From JAENVT01 sp963720775 (GTDB taxonomy: Bacteria; Actinomycetota; Acidimicrobiia; Acidimicrobiales; Ilumatobacteraceae), in the NCBI GenBank assembly GCA_963720775.1, contig CAVRGR010000006.1, forward strand, positions 310,001-374,000: a stretch of DNA of 64,000 nucleotides. Reading direction: 5' to 3'. The position numbers and the translations under genes are program-made. The notes under the pieces were generated by a model, which saw only the letters and a program-made list of their open reading frames with translations, ran no database searches and was not told where the DNA came from. This document shows positions 9,200 to 17,304 of this stretch, piece after piece. Every line of letters starts with the position of its first letter. The stretch's first letter is position 1.

Positions 9200-9748
9200 C
9201 TACTCCGTCCTCAGTGAGAAGTGTCCGGCGCGTGCAGCCGGGGGAAGGGTCGAATGAGCCGCGGCGATCGCCTGAAGGGCGTCGCTCACGTCGGGAAGGA
9301 TGGCCACGGAACGGCCGGCGTTCATGTCGACATGCACGAGCATCTGCTCGGTGGTGGCGAGCATCGAATCGTCATTGCCGCGGAACATCTCGTGGTAGAT
9401 GTGAAGACGCTTGCGGTCGAGCCCGAGGACGCGTGTGGTGACGCGCAGCGCGGCTCGTTCTTCCGCCTCGCGCAGGTAGGCGATGTGCGTCTCGACGGTG
9501 TAGAAGCTGTGCCCCGCGGCGCGGTACGCATCGTCGTCGCCGATGTAGGCGAACAGGGCATCACTCGCCCATCCGAAGGCCGTGAGGTATGCCGCCTCGG
9601 TCATGTGGTGGTTGTAGTCGACCCACGCTGCGAGGACCTCGCCGCGGTAGAAGTCGAGCGGCGCTGGCACCGTGTCACCGGGTTGCCAACGGTGGGGAAG
9701 GTGGAGCAAGCGACCGTCGTCGTCGATCAGCGCGCTCGGCAATCCCAT
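9200..9748 (-). CDS. Stand-alone hot-dog acyl-CoA thioesterase, CdhB-like (betainyl- or carnitinyl-CoA)
   Basis: A 182-residue 4HBT-fold thioesterase. It shares clear motifs with the C-terminal domain of the carnitine dehydrogenase fusion at 12894-14384: WVDYNHHM against WVDYNGHT, the YTVE-H core, and MLVHVDMNAGRS against MMLHVDARAGKS. In Pseudomonas carnitine catabolism the equivalent stand-alone enzyme (CdhB) hydrolyses betainyl-CoA. It heads the minus-strand operon and diverges from the TetR gene across only 28 bases. The ATG lies six bases after a TATGTT -10 box with TTGGCA at 17-base spacing, so the message is probably leaderless. Whether it acts on betainyl-CoA or carnitinyl-CoA is not decidable from sequence. 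Confidence 0.8.
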   Translation of the reverse strand: MGLPSALIDDDGRLLHLPHRWQPGDTVPAPLDFYRGEVLAAWVDYNHHMTEAAYLTAFGWASDALFAYIGDDDAYRAAGHSFYTVETHIAYLREAEERAALRVTTRVLGLDRKRLHIYHEMFRGNDDSMLATTEQMLVHVDMNAGRSVAILPDVSDALQAIAAAHSTLPPAARAGHFSLRTE

Positions 9749-9783
9749 AAGCTAAACATACATTCAGGATTCAACCATGCCAA
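9749..9783. promoter_or_regulatory. Overlapping divergent promoters with candidate TetR operator (site A)
   Basis: The 28-base gap between the thioesterase and TetR starts carries two promoters facing away from each other. Minus strand: TTGGCA (9783-9778), 17 bases, TATGTT (9760-9755), six bases to ATG. Plus strand: TCGGCA (9736-9741), 17 bases, TACATT (9759-9764). The two -10 boxes overlap. Across them lies the imperfect palindrome CTAAACATACATTCAG (9752-9767), which matches site B (16459-16474) at 11 of 16 positions. The regulator would block both promoters at once, giving autoregulation. Confidence 0.6.
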
Positions 9784-10388
9784 GACCCCGACTCGACCAC
9801 GTCCGCAAGGCTCAGATCCTCACGGCCGCTGCACAGGTGCTGTCAGAGCGCGGATATGCCAACGCGCGAGTGGTCGACATCGCCAAGGCAGCGGGTACGA
9901 GCCCGGCGGCGATCCTCTACTGGTTCGACGGCAAGCACGGGTTGCTCGCCGAGGCGTTGTCGTTGCGCGAGGTCGAGTTCCACGATCGTTTCACCGTTCG
10001 AATCGAACGGGCGGCGACGGCCTCGGAGCGGTTGCGCATCCTCATCGAAGCGATGCTGCACCACTACGACTGGGCGTTGTGGATGGAGCTCTGCGTGTTG
10101 GCGTTGCGCGACTCGGCCGCCGCCACCGAGCGTGATCGCATGGACCGCCGCTGGCGGGCGATGCTGCGCAAGGTGATCCGCGACGGGCAGCAAGCCGGCG
10201 AGTTCCTGGCCGGCGACGCCGACGAGACGATGTTCGTCCTCGCCGCATTGCTCGACGGAATGGCGCCGTTGCTGGCGATGAAGGCACGGGGCGTCACTCA
10301 GCAGCGCGTCGAGCGTACGTGGCTCGCCGAGGCGGGTCGATTGCTCGGGCCGGGGTTCGATTCCAGTTCCCTCCGGCGATCGCGCTGA
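9777..10388 (+). CDS. TetR/BetI-like transcriptional repressor
   Basis: A 203-residue TetR-family regulator. The N-terminal helix-turn-helix lies at about residues 27-56 (ARVVDIAKAAGTSPAAILYW) followed by the usual FDGKHGLL segment. The ligand-binding C-terminal half (about 70-190, with WALWMELCVLALRD and LLDGMAPLLAMKA) resembles the BetI/TetR_C_6 group, some of which sense choline, betaine aldehyde or acyl-CoA compounds. It diverges from the thioesterase operon and sits at the centre of the carnitine island. Three similar 16-bp sites (9752, 16459, 17305) make it the likely local repressor; the inducer is unknown, with gamma-butyrobetaine, carnitine or a CoA derivative as candidates. Confidence 0.85.
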   Translation: MPRPRLDHVRKAQILTAAAQVLSERGYANARVVDIAKAAGTSPAAILYWFDGKHGLLAEALSLREVEFHDRFTVRIERAATASERLRILIEAMLHHYDWALWMELCVLALRDSAAATERDRMDRRWRAMLRKVIRDGQQAGEFLAGDADETMFVLAALLDGMAPLLAMKARGVTQQRVERTWLAEAGRLLGPGFDSSSLRRSR

Positions 10389-10529
10389 CCTCGAAGGCCC
10401 TGCGCTCGGCAGCAAGCTGAGACAGGCCGGCACACGTCGCCGCTCTGGTTTTTCGAGCTCGTCATTGAACGAGAGACCACTGCATGTTGGTGTCTGGTTG
10501 CCCCTATTGATCTCACGTTGCCACCGAAC
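10389..10529. other. Convergent intergenic gap
   Basis: 141 bases between the TetR gene and the second hydratase. It contains a TTTTT run at 10449-10453 and a weak inverted repeat CTCGT/ACGAG (10458-10462, 10469-10473), but in neither direction does the T-run follow the stem. I see no gene and no convincing terminator. Confidence 0.5.
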
Positions 10530-11294
10530 TCAGAAGTCCTTCAGCAGCCTGGTGGTCTCGGGGTCGAGGAAGCCGGCGACCGTGGCGTCGGTCTCCAGTC
10601 GCAGTGCGTCGGTCAGGTCGGTGGAGGCCGTGCGGTTGAGCACTCGTCGCATCGCCGCGGTCGCGAGCGCGGGCAGCTCGGCGAGTCGCCCGGCCACTTC
10701 GCGGGCCGCCACCAGGAGGTCTTCGTCAGGCACCACTCGCCAGGCGACTCCCAGTTCGTGCAACGTCGCCGCGTCGTAGCGCTCGCCGAGCAGCAACATC
10801 TCGCGAGCTTTGAGCAGCCCTACCATCGCCGGCAGGAACGAGGTGACGGCACCGGTGACGAAGAGGTTGAGCGACACCTCCGGAAAGAAGGCCTTGGCAT
10901 TGGTCGCCCAGATCGGGAAGTCGCAATTGATCGCCCATTCGAAGCCGCCGCCCACCGCCCATCCGTTGATGGCACCGACGACCGGCTTCGGTCCGAAGAT
11001 GATCGCCTCGGTTGCCCGCTGGATGGCCACGACCAGATCCCGAGCTTCCGCCTCGTTCGATGGGTGCACGTGCTCACGCCGGTCGTCGCCGGCGCAGAAG
11101 GCTCGCCCCGCCCCGGTGAAGATGATGGCCTTCGTCGCCGGATCGCCGTGGGCATCGTCGAAAGCGGCGGCAACGTCGTCGATCAATGCACGATTCATGG
11201 CGTTCAACCGCTCGGGCCGGTTGAGCGTGATGGTGCGCACACCGGATTCGTCGACCTCGCTCAGCACGGTGTCGTACTCGAAGTTGCCGTTCAT
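10530..11294 (-). CDS. Enoyl-CoA hydratase/isomerase (second crotonase paralogue)
   Basis: A 254-residue crotonase-fold protein. Oxyanion-hole segments are GAGRAFCAGDD and NGWAVGGGFEWAIN; FPEVSLNLFVTG carries a candidate catalytic Glu. I chose the ATG at 11294 (MNGNFEYD); the longer frame to 11414 runs into the divergent ligase gene and adds shadow sequence. It faces the CaiC-like ligase across 28 bases, so the pair is probably co-regulated. TAGGTT seven bases before the ATG is a possible -10 box. A CaiD-like crotonobetainyl-CoA hydratase role is plausible, and which of the two crotonases (this one or 5265-6029) does it is open. Confidence 0.85.
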   Translation of the reverse strand: MNGNFEYDTVLSEVDESGVRTITLNRPERLNAMNRALIDDVAAAFDDAHGDPATKAIIFTGAGRAFCAGDDRREHVHPSNEAEARDLVVAIQRATEAIIFGPKPVVGAINGWAVGGGFEWAINCDFPIWATNAKAFFPEVSLNLFVTGAVTSFLPAMVGLLKAREMLLLGERYDAATLHELGVAWRVVPDEDLLVAAREVAGRLAELPALATAAMRRVLNRTASTDLTDALRLETDATVAGFLDPETTRLLKDF

Positions 11295-11322
11295 GTCCCG
11301 CAACCTAGTAAGACCGAGCGTG

Positions 11323-12885
11323 ATGGACGTGCCGACGATCGACCGACTCCTCGACCGTCGCGCCGACGAGAGCGGCGGCAAGGTCTTCCTGCGCTTCTCG
11401 TCCGGCGAGCTCACGTTCGGTGAAGCACGACGACGGTCGACCGGTCTCGCTCACGGTCTAGCCGATCTCGGGGTTCGACGTGGCCAGCTCGTGCCGGTCT
11501 TGATGTCGAACGGACCCGTCTTTGCCATCACCTGGCTGGCGTTGTCGACGCTCGGCGCAGTGTCGACGTTGTTGAACACCGCGTTCCGCGGCCCATCGCT
11601 GGTGCATGCGTTGAACCTGAGCGGTGCCGACACCGTTGTCGTCGAGGCCGGCCTCGTTCCGCATCTCGCCGACGTCGCCGACCAACTCGTCCACCTTCAA
11701 CGGCTCGTCATGGTGGGCGACGCGCAAGTGCCAGCCGGAATGCCCGGCGTGCAGGTGCTCGACCACGCCAGTCTGTGCACCGACAGCCGGACGCCGATCG
11801 CCTCGGCTCACTCCCCCACCGACGCGGCGATGGTGTTGTTCACGTCCGGCACGACCGGGCCGTCGAAGGGCTGCGTGCTGTCGCATCGCTATGCAGTCCG
11901 TCAGGCCGAGTTGATGATCGACAACTTGGAACTGCGCGGCGACGACGTGCTGTACTGCCCGTTCCCGATGTTCCACATCGATGCCACCGTGATGACCGTT
12001 GTCCCGGCGATGTTGCTCGGCACCGCCGCCGCGATCGGTGATCGATTCTCCGCGTCCGGATTCTGGGACGACGTTCGACGAGCGGGAGCAACGGTGTTCG
12101 ACTTCATGGGCGCCACCCTGACGATGCTGTACAAGCGACCGCCGCTCGCCGCCGACGGCGACAACCCCGCTCGGTTGGGATGGGGCGTGCCGGTACCGGA
12201 GTTCGCCGACGAGTTCGAAGCTCGCTTCGGCGTGAAGCTGGTCGAGCTCTACGGATCGACCGACGCCGGCATCCCGATGTACTACCCGGTCAACGAGCAG
12301 CGGCGACAGGGGTCGTGTGGACGGCCGATCGCCCAATACGACGTACGACTCTTCGACGACCACGGCGTCGAGGTACCTGCCGACACCGTCGGCGAGATCG
12401 TCGTGCGCCCCAACGAACCCTCGTTGATGTCGGACGGTTACTACGGAATGGCGCCTGCCACGCTCGAATCGCGGCGCGACCTCTGGTTCCACACCGGAGA
12501 CCTGGCCCGGCGCGATGCCGACGGCTACTTCTACTTCGTCGGTCGCCGCACCGACAGCATCCGCCGTCGCGGCGAGAACATCTCGGCGTTCGAGGTCGAA
12601 GAGGTGGTCAAGCTCCACCCCGGCGTGCTCGACGCCGCCGCGTACGGCGTGCCGAGCGATCTCACGGAGGACGACGTGATGGTGGCTGTGGTGCCCAGAG
12701 CCGGCCACCCCGTCGCACCGCAAGAGCTGATCGAGTTCTGTGTGTCACGAATGGGGAGCCACATGGTGCCTCGGTACGTGGATCTGGTCGAGTCGCTGCC
12801 ACGGACTCCGACCGAGAAGGTCGAGAAGGCACGCCTCCGCGAGCGCGGCGTGACGTCCACGACGTGGGACCGCGTCACCGGTTGA
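11323..12885 (+). CDS. AMP-forming acyl-CoA ligase, CaiC-like (carnitine/crotonobetaine/gamma-butyrobetaine-CoA ligase candidate)
   Basis: A 520-residue ANL-superfamily ligase. The phosphate-binding loop FTSGTTGPSKG is at about residues 173-183; the adenylate motif YGSTDAGIP and the hinge YFYFVGRRTDSIRRRGENIS follow; the C-terminal lysine lies in PTEKVEK. Overall pattern and length resemble CaiC, the betaine/carnitine CoA ligase. The ATG at 11323 was chosen; a GTG three bases earlier is also possible. It diverges from the second hydratase and ends eight bases before the convergent carnitine dehydrogenase gene. A role activating gamma-butyrobetaine, crotonobetaine or carnitine is inferred from family resemblance and neighbours. 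Confidence 0.83.
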   Translation: MDVPTIDRLLDRRADESGGKVFLRFSSGELTFGEARRRSTGLAHGLADLGVRRGQLVPVLMSNGPVFAITWLALSTLGAVSTLLNTAFRGPSLVHALNLSGADTVVVEAGLVPHLADVADQLVHLQRLVMVGDAQVPAGMPGVQVLDHASLCTDSRTPIASAHSPTDAAMVLFTSGTTGPSKGCVLSHRYAVRQAELMIDNLELRGDDVLYCPFPMFHIDATVMTVVPAMLLGTAAAIGDRFSASGFWDDVRRAGATVFDFMGATLTMLYKRPPLAADGDNPARLGWGVPVPEFADEFEARFGVKLVELYGSTDAGIPMYYPVNEQRRQGSCGRPIAQYDVRLFDDHGVEVPADTVGEIVVRPNEPSLMSDGYYGMAPATLESRRDLWFHTGDLARRDADGYFYFVGRRTDSIRRRGENISAFEVEEVVKLHPGVLDAAAYGVPSDLTEDDVMVAVVPRAGHPVAPQELIEFCVSRMGSHMVPRYVDLVESLPRTPTEKVEKARLRERGVTSTTWDRVTG

Positions 12886-12893
12886 ACCCGCGG

Positions 12894-14384
12894 TCAGCTA
12901 CGCGGTTGACCGATGCCTCGCCCGGCCTGCGCGGGTCGCGTCAGCAGGTCGTGATGAACCGCGATCTCGGCGAGCTTGGCCTGCAGCTCGGCTGAGGCCG
13001 GAGACGACTTGCCGGCCCGGGCGTCGACGTGCAGCATCATGTGCTCGGCAGTCGCGACCACCGAATCGTCGTCGGCGCGACGCACGGTGGTGAAGAGGTG
13101 GAAGCGCTTGGCATCGTGTGACATCAGCTGTGCCGTCACGTACAGACGATCGCCGGCGTGGCTCTGGGCGATGAAGTTGAGGTGGCTCTCGACGGTGTAG
13201 TACGAGCCGCCAGATTTCAGGTACGCCTCGTCGACGCCGATGAGCCGCATGAACTTGTCGCCGGCCTCGCTGGTGATCTGCATGTAGCGGCTGTCATTGG
13301 TGTGGCCGTTGTAGTCGACCCACTCGTTGGGCACAGATCGCTCGTAGATGCGAATCGGGACGGTCACATCGATGTCGGCGGGCACACGATGACCGCGATC
13401 GAACAGCGCCTGCTCGAAGTCGCCGAGCGTCTTGCCTGCCGCGAATCCGCGGTTGCGCAAGCCGTGCATGACCTCGACCAAGCAGTCGTCGCGCAGTGCC
13501 TCCAGCTCTCGTATCGACATGCCCGCGGCCTGGGCATCGACCTGATCGTCGCTCTGCTCGCAGATCTTGTCGAGCAACTCGTCGGACAGCTCCGGTACGT
13601 CCATCAGCTTGGTCCATGGCCACTTCAAGGCCGGTCCGAACTGGGCCATGAAGTGGCGCATCCCGGCCTCGCCGCCGGCGATTCGGTAGATCATGAAGGT
13701 GCCCATGAAGCTCCAACGCAGTCCGGGACCGAAGCGCATCGCGTCGTCGATCTCGGCAGCCGTCGCCACGCCGTCGTTCACCAGCCACAGCGCCTCGCGC
13801 CACAGCGCCTCCATCAGCCGGTCGGCGACGAAACCGTCGATCTCCTTCGACAGCATCAGTGGGTGCATGCCGATGCCGCGGTAGACCTCAGCGGCGTGTT
13901 GCTTGGCGGCTTCGGAGGTTGCCGCGCCGCCGCACACCTCGACCAGCGGCATGAGGTACACCGGGTTGAACGGATGACCGACGACCAGCCGTCGCGGATC
14001 GACCATGTCGCGCTGCATCTCGGTGGGAAGCAGACCCGAGGTCGATGAGCCGAACACCACGTCGGGCCCGGCGACCTTGCTGGCCGCGGCGAACAGTTGC
14101 TGCTTCAGCTCCAGCCGCTCCGGCGCGCTCTCTTGCACGAAGTGCGCCCCGACGACGGCTTCTTCGACGGTGGTGACGATGCGCAGCGAGCCCTCCGCCG
14201 GCCACGGGGCGTTGGTCAACTTGGCGTTGGCGCGCCGCGCATTGGCCAGAACCTCACCGACTTTTCGGGGCGCCTCCGGATCGGGATCGAACAGCACGAC
14301 GTCGTGTCCGTTGAGCAGGAATCGTGCCGCCCAACCTCCCCCGATGACGCCACCGCCGAGCAGGCCGATGTGACCCGCCGTCAT
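12894..14384 (-). CDS. Fused L-carnitine dehydrogenase / betainyl-CoA thioesterase
   Basis: A 496-residue two-domain protein. Residues about 1-320 are a 3-hydroxyacyl-CoA-dehydrogenase-like NAD enzyme (GLLGGGVIGGGW at 7-18, SSTSGLLPTEMQ, GHPFNPVYLMPLVEV), the pattern of L-carnitine 3-dehydrogenase. Residues about 343-480 are a hot-dog thioesterase with WVDYNGHT and YTVESH. Rhizobial carnitine dehydrogenases have this two-domain architecture and nearly the same length. The enzyme would oxidise carnitine to 3-dehydrocarnitine and hydrolyse betainyl-CoA to glycine betaine. The ATG at 14384 overlaps the citrate synthase stop (ATGA); the frame upstream of it is shadow. It is the third gene of the BKACE operon. 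Confidence 0.88.
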   Translation of the reverse strand: MTAGHIGLLGGGVIGGGWAARFLLNGHDVVLFDPDPEAPRKVGEVLANARRANAKLTNAPWPAEGSLRIVTTVEEAVVGAHFVQESAPERLELKQQLFAAASKVAGPDVVFGSSTSGLLPTEMQRDMVDPRRLVVGHPFNPVYLMPLVEVCGGAATSEAAKQHAAEVYRGIGMHPLMLSKEIDGFVADRLMEALWREALWLVNDGVATAAEIDDAMRFGPGLRWSFMGTFMIYRIAGGEAGMRHFMAQFGPALKWPWTKLMDVPELSDELLDKICEQSDDQVDAQAAGMSIRELEALRDDCLVEVMHGLRNRGFAAGKTLGDFEQALFDRGHRVPADIDVTVPIRIYERSVPNEWVDYNGHTNDSRYMQITSEAGDKFMRLIGVDEAYLKSGGSYYTVESHLNFIAQSHAGDRLYVTAQLMSHDAKRFHLFTTVRRADDDSVVATAEHMMLHVDARAGKSSPASAELQAKLAEIAVHHDLLTRPAQAGRGIGQPRS

Positions 14385-15493
14385 TTGCTGACCTTGCCGG
14401 CTGCACCTGTCACGGCGCTCGGCGGGCGCGACGGCGGCCCGGTGTAGATGGCCGACGGCCGGATCAGGCGTCCGGTGCGCTTCTGCTCGAGGATGTGAGC
14501 GCTCCATCCGGCGGTGCGGGCGCAGGCGAACATCGCTGTGAACATGTGGGCCGGCACCTCGGCGTAGTCGAGCACGACGGCCGACCAGAACTCGACGTTG
14601 GTGGCCAGCACGCGGTCGGGGTAGCGGGCCTTCAACTCGTCGAGGGCAGCCTGCTCGAGGGCCTCGGCAACTTCGACGCGCGGCGAGCTCAACTCCTTGG
14701 CGGTGCGGCGCAGGACACGTGCCCGAGGATCCTCGGCCCGGTAGACGCGGTGGCCGAATCCCATCAGACGATCGCCGCGGTCCATCGCCCGTTTCACCCA
14801 GCGAACGGCGTCGCCTTCTTTTTCGACCTCGTCGAGCATCTGCAGAACGCGTGATGGCGCGCCGCCGTGCAGCGGGCCGGACAGGGCGCCGACTGCGCCC
14901 GACAGTGCTGCGGCGACGTCGGCACCGGTGGAGGCGATGACGCGCGACGTGAACGTCGATGCGTTCATGCCGTGTTCGGCCGCCGACACCCAGTACGCAT
15001 CGACCGCCTTCACGTGGTTGGGATCGGGGTCGCCGCGCCACCGGCGCATGAAGCGTTCGGTGATCGTGGACGAGCCGTCGATGTGCTTCTGTGGCACCAT
15101 CGCCAACCCGAGCCCACGCGCCGATTGGGCGACGAACGACAGGGCCATGACCGAGGCACGAGCGAGATCGTCGCGCACCTGTGTGTCGTCGATGTCGAGC
15201 AACTGCTGAAAGCCCCAGAACGGGGCGAGCATGGCCAGCGCGCTCTGCACGTCGACGCGGATGTCGCCGGAATGCACGGGTATCGGGAACGGCTCGGCGG
15301 GCGGCAAGCCGGGATCGAACGAGCCATCGACGAGCAATCCCCACACCTGCCCGTAGTCGTACGAACCGACGAGCTCTTCGATGTCGACTCCGCGATAGCG
15401 CAGCGCGCTGCCCTCCCGATCGGGCTCGGCGATCTGGGTCTCGAAGGCGATGACACCCTCCAAGCCGTGCTGCACCACCACTTGTTCAGCCAT
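14381..15493 (-). CDS. Citrate synthase-family protein (CitA-like)
   Basis: A 370-residue type-II citrate synthase-like protein. The three catalytic regions are visible: EHGMNAST (His174), PLHGG (His209) and GFGHRVY (His248), followed by NVEFWSAVV, where Glu301 stands at the position of the Asp of classic citrate synthases; some actinobacterial CitA proteins seem to share this, but I cannot confirm it here. It lies between the BKACE and the carnitine dehydrogenase genes and overlaps the latter by ATGA, so it is part of the carnitine operon. A reasonable role is recycling acetyl-CoA from the pathway into the TCA cycle, or a 2-methylcitrate-type condensation. Confidence 0.85.
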   Translation of the reverse strand: MAEQVVVQHGLEGVIAFETQIAEPDREGSALRYRGVDIEELVGSYDYGQVWGLLVDGSFDPGLPPAEPFPIPVHSGDIRVDVQSALAMLAPFWGFQQLLDIDDTQVRDDLARASVMALSFVAQSARGLGLAMVPQKHIDGSSTITERFMRRWRGDPDPNHVKAVDAYWVSAAEHGMNASTFTSRVIASTGADVAAALSGAVGALSGPLHGGAPSRVLQMLDEVEKEGDAVRWVKRAMDRGDRLMGFGHRVYRAEDPRARVLRRTAKELSSPRVEVAEALEQAALDELKARYPDRVLATNVEFWSAVVLDYAEVPAHMFTAMFACARTAGWSAHILEQKRTGRLIRPSAIYTGPPSRPPSAVTGAAGKVSK

Positions 15494-15516
15494 CGCCCCT
15501 AACCCCCGTTGTGCGC

Positions 15517-16410
15517 TCAGTGCTTGATGAGCTTCAGCTTGTCACGCACTTCCTGCGGGCCGAGAATCCTCACGTTCATGCTTTCCAGCAGCTGCTTGGC
15601 GCGGGCGACGAGCTCGGCATTGGTGGCTTTGTGGCCGGGTCCGAGGTAGAGGTTGTCCTCCAGACCGACGCGTGCGTTGCCGCCGGCGAGCGCCGCCATC
15701 GCGACGAACGGGATCTGCATGCGGCCGATCGAGAACCCGGAGAACACGCAATCGTTGGGCAGGTTGTTGACCAACGCCATGAAGGTGTTGGGGTCGTCGG
15801 GCGCGCCGTAGGCAATGCCCATGCACAGCTGGATCATCACAGGATCGTCGAGCAAGCCGTCGCGGATCAGCTCCTTGACCTGCACCAGATGGCCGGTGTC
15901 GAACACCTCCAACTCCGGGCGCACGCCAAGTGCCTGCACCTGACGAGCCATGCTGCGCAGCACGCTTGGTGTGTTGACCATGATGTAGTCACCGCCAGAG
16001 GCGAAGTTCATCGTGCCGCAGTCGAGCGTGCAGATCTCGGGCATGAGCGTGCGTACATGGTCGAGTCGTTCGGTCGCGCCGGCCATGTCGGTGCCGTCCG
16101 GATTGATCGGCAGCACCGCCTCGGCGCCACCGAGCACCAGGTCGCCGCCCATGCCGGCCGTGAGGTTGAGCACGACGTCGATTCCTGAACCGCGGATGCG
16201 CTCGACTGCTTCGGCGTACAGTTCCGTCGCTCGCGCGCCCTTGCCCGTCTGCGGATCGCGGACGTGGATGTGCACGACCGCGGCCCCCGCTTTGGCGGCA
16301 TCGATCGCGGACGCGGCGATCTGTTCGGGTGTTACGGGCACGTGCGGGCTCTTGCCGACGGTGTCGCCGGCGCCGGTGATGGCACACGTGATGAAAACGT
16401 CCCAGTTCAT
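15517..16410 (-). CDS. cdhC: BKACE (DUF849) beta-keto acid cleavage enzyme, 3-dehydrocarnitine-cleaving candidate
   Basis: A 297-residue TIM-barrel protein of the DUF849/BKACE family. The zinc site is visible as VHIHVRDP (His47, His49), with a late Glu in VGLEDNLYL. BKACE enzymes cleave a beta-keto acid with acetyl-CoA to acetoacetate and a new acyl-CoA. Next to carnitine dehydrogenase and betainyl-CoA thioesterase, the expected substrate is 3-dehydrocarnitine, giving betainyl-CoA, as for CdhC in Pseudomonas. The start ATG at 16410 has GGAGGG upstream. It heads the three-gene operon and diverges from the SDR gene over 136 bases containing a TetR-type palindrome. Confidence 0.87.
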   Translation of the reverse strand: MNWDVFITCAITGAGDTVGKSPHVPVTPEQIAASAIDAAKAGAAVVHIHVRDPQTGKGARATELYAEAVERIRGSGIDVVLNLTAGMGGDLVLGGAEAVLPINPDGTDMAGATERLDHVRTLMPEICTLDCGTMNFASGGDYIMVNTPSVLRSMARQVQALGVRPELEVFDTGHLVQVKELIRDGLLDDPVMIQLCMGIAYGAPDDPNTFMALVNNLPNDCVFSGFSIGRMQIPFVAMAALAGGNARVGLEDNLYLGPGHKATNAELVARAKQLLESMNVRILGPQEVRDKLKLIKH

Positions 16411-16458
16411 GAGCGGCGCCCTCCATTCTTGATTGGGTGTTGGCTTGGTGCAGGTTGT

Positions 16459-16474
16459 CTGAACGAACGGTCAG
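16459..16474. promoter_or_regulatory. Candidate TetR operator (site B)
   Basis: The 16-bp imperfect palindrome CTGAACGAACGGTCAG (12 of 16 positions symmetric; core arms CTGA-CG and CG-TCAG) lies in the divergent region between the BKACE operon and the SDR gene. It resembles sites at 9752-9767 (11/16) and 17305-17320 (10/16). It would control the carnitine dehydrogenase operon, the SDR, or both. Confidence 0.6.
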
Positions 16475-16494
16475 CTAACTGTAGCCGACGCGCG

Positions 16495-16524
16495 TTGACA
16501 GCGCCGCGGCCGCGTACCTCTAGT
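16495..16524 (+). promoter_or_regulatory. Promoter of the SDR gene
   Basis: A consensus -35 box TTGACA (16495-16500) is followed at 18 bases by TCTAGT (16519-16524). A strong ribosome site GAGGAGGA lies just before the ATG at 16547, so this transcript has a normal leader. Confidence 0.55.
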
Positions 16525-16546
16525 TTGTTCGCAGCGAGGAGGAGCC

Positions 16547-17302
16547 ATGGACGGAATGACTGGGTTACGAGCGCTGGTCACCGGCGGGGGTTCGGGCATC
16601 GGCGCGGCGATTGCGAACTCGCTGGCCGAGCAGGGCGTGAGGGTGATGGTGGTCGACGCCGATCCGACAACTCAACCCGATGTGGTCGGCGACGTCGGCG
16701 ACACGGCGACAGTCGACGCGCTCTTCGACGAGGTGATCGCGCGTATGGGCGGGCTCGACGTGCTCGTCAACAACGTCGGCATCGCCGGGCCGACGGCGCA
16801 GGTCGAGGAGATGGACCCCGCCGAGTTCGATCATTGCGTTCGAGTCAACCTCGGCTCGATGTTCCGGTGCACGCGCAAGGCGGTGCCGCTGCTCCGACAC
16901 CTCCCCGGGTCGATCGTCAACATCTCCTCTACGGCGGGGATCTTCGGATACCCCATGCGCTCTCCGTACGTCGCGGCCAAGTGGGGCGTCATCGGGCTGA
17001 CCAAGACGTGGGCGATGGAGCTCGGCGGCGACGGCATTCGGGTCAATGCCATTTGCCCGGGCTCGGTCGGTGGGCCGCGCATGGACGGTGTCATCGACCG
17101 CGAGGCGGCGTTGACCGGAGTGACTCCGTCGCAGCTGAGGTCGGCTTACGAGAGCCAGGTGTCGATGGGATCGTTCGTCAATGCCGCTGACGTGGCCAAC
17201 GCGGTCGTGTTCCTGTCGTCGCCCGCTGCCCGTTTCATCTCCGGACAGGTCCTGGGCGTCGACGGCCACACCGAAACATTGCGCACCAGTTGTTCACACT
17301 GA
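16547..17302 (+). CDS. Short-chain dehydrogenase/reductase
   Basis: A 251-residue classical SDR. The cofactor motif TGGGSGIG is at residues 12-19 and VDAD at 36-39 suggests NAD(H) rather than NADP(H). NNVG at about 75-78 stabilises the sheet, and the catalytic triad is Ser128, Tyr141 and Lys145 (YVAAK). GAGGAGGA precedes the ATG. It diverges from the BKACE operon and is followed 89 bases later by the ABC importer genes. It may act on a hydroxy or keto intermediate of quaternary-amine catabolism, but SDR sequences rarely show the substrate. Confidence 0.85.
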   Translation: MDGMTGLRALVTGGGSGIGAAIANSLAEQGVRVMVVDADPTTQPDVVGDVGDTATVDALFDEVIARMGGLDVLVNNVGIAGPTAQVEEMDPAEFDHCVRVNLGSMFRCTRKAVPLLRHLPGSIVNISSTAGIFGYPMRSPYVAAKWGVIGLTKTWAMELGGDGIRVNAICPGSVGGPRMDGVIDREAALTGVTPSQLRSAYESQVSMGSFVNAADVANAVVFLSSPAARFISGQVLGVDGHTETLRTSCSH

Positions 17303-17304
17303 GT

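Noticed and set aside
6668..9217. 849-codon open frame on the plus strand
   Set aside because: Antisense to the synthetase, dehydrogenase and thioesterase genes; composition is Arg/His/Asp-rich without family motifs. A typical high-GC shadow.
10449..10473. T-run with adjacent inverted repeat considered as a terminator
   Set aside because: The T-run precedes the stem on the plus strand and gives an A-run on the minus strand, so it is not a rho-independent terminator in either direction.
11295..11322. A fourth TetR site between the second hydratase and CaiC-like ligase
   Set aside because: No stretch matches the YTRAAM-N3-CRKTCAR pattern convincingly.
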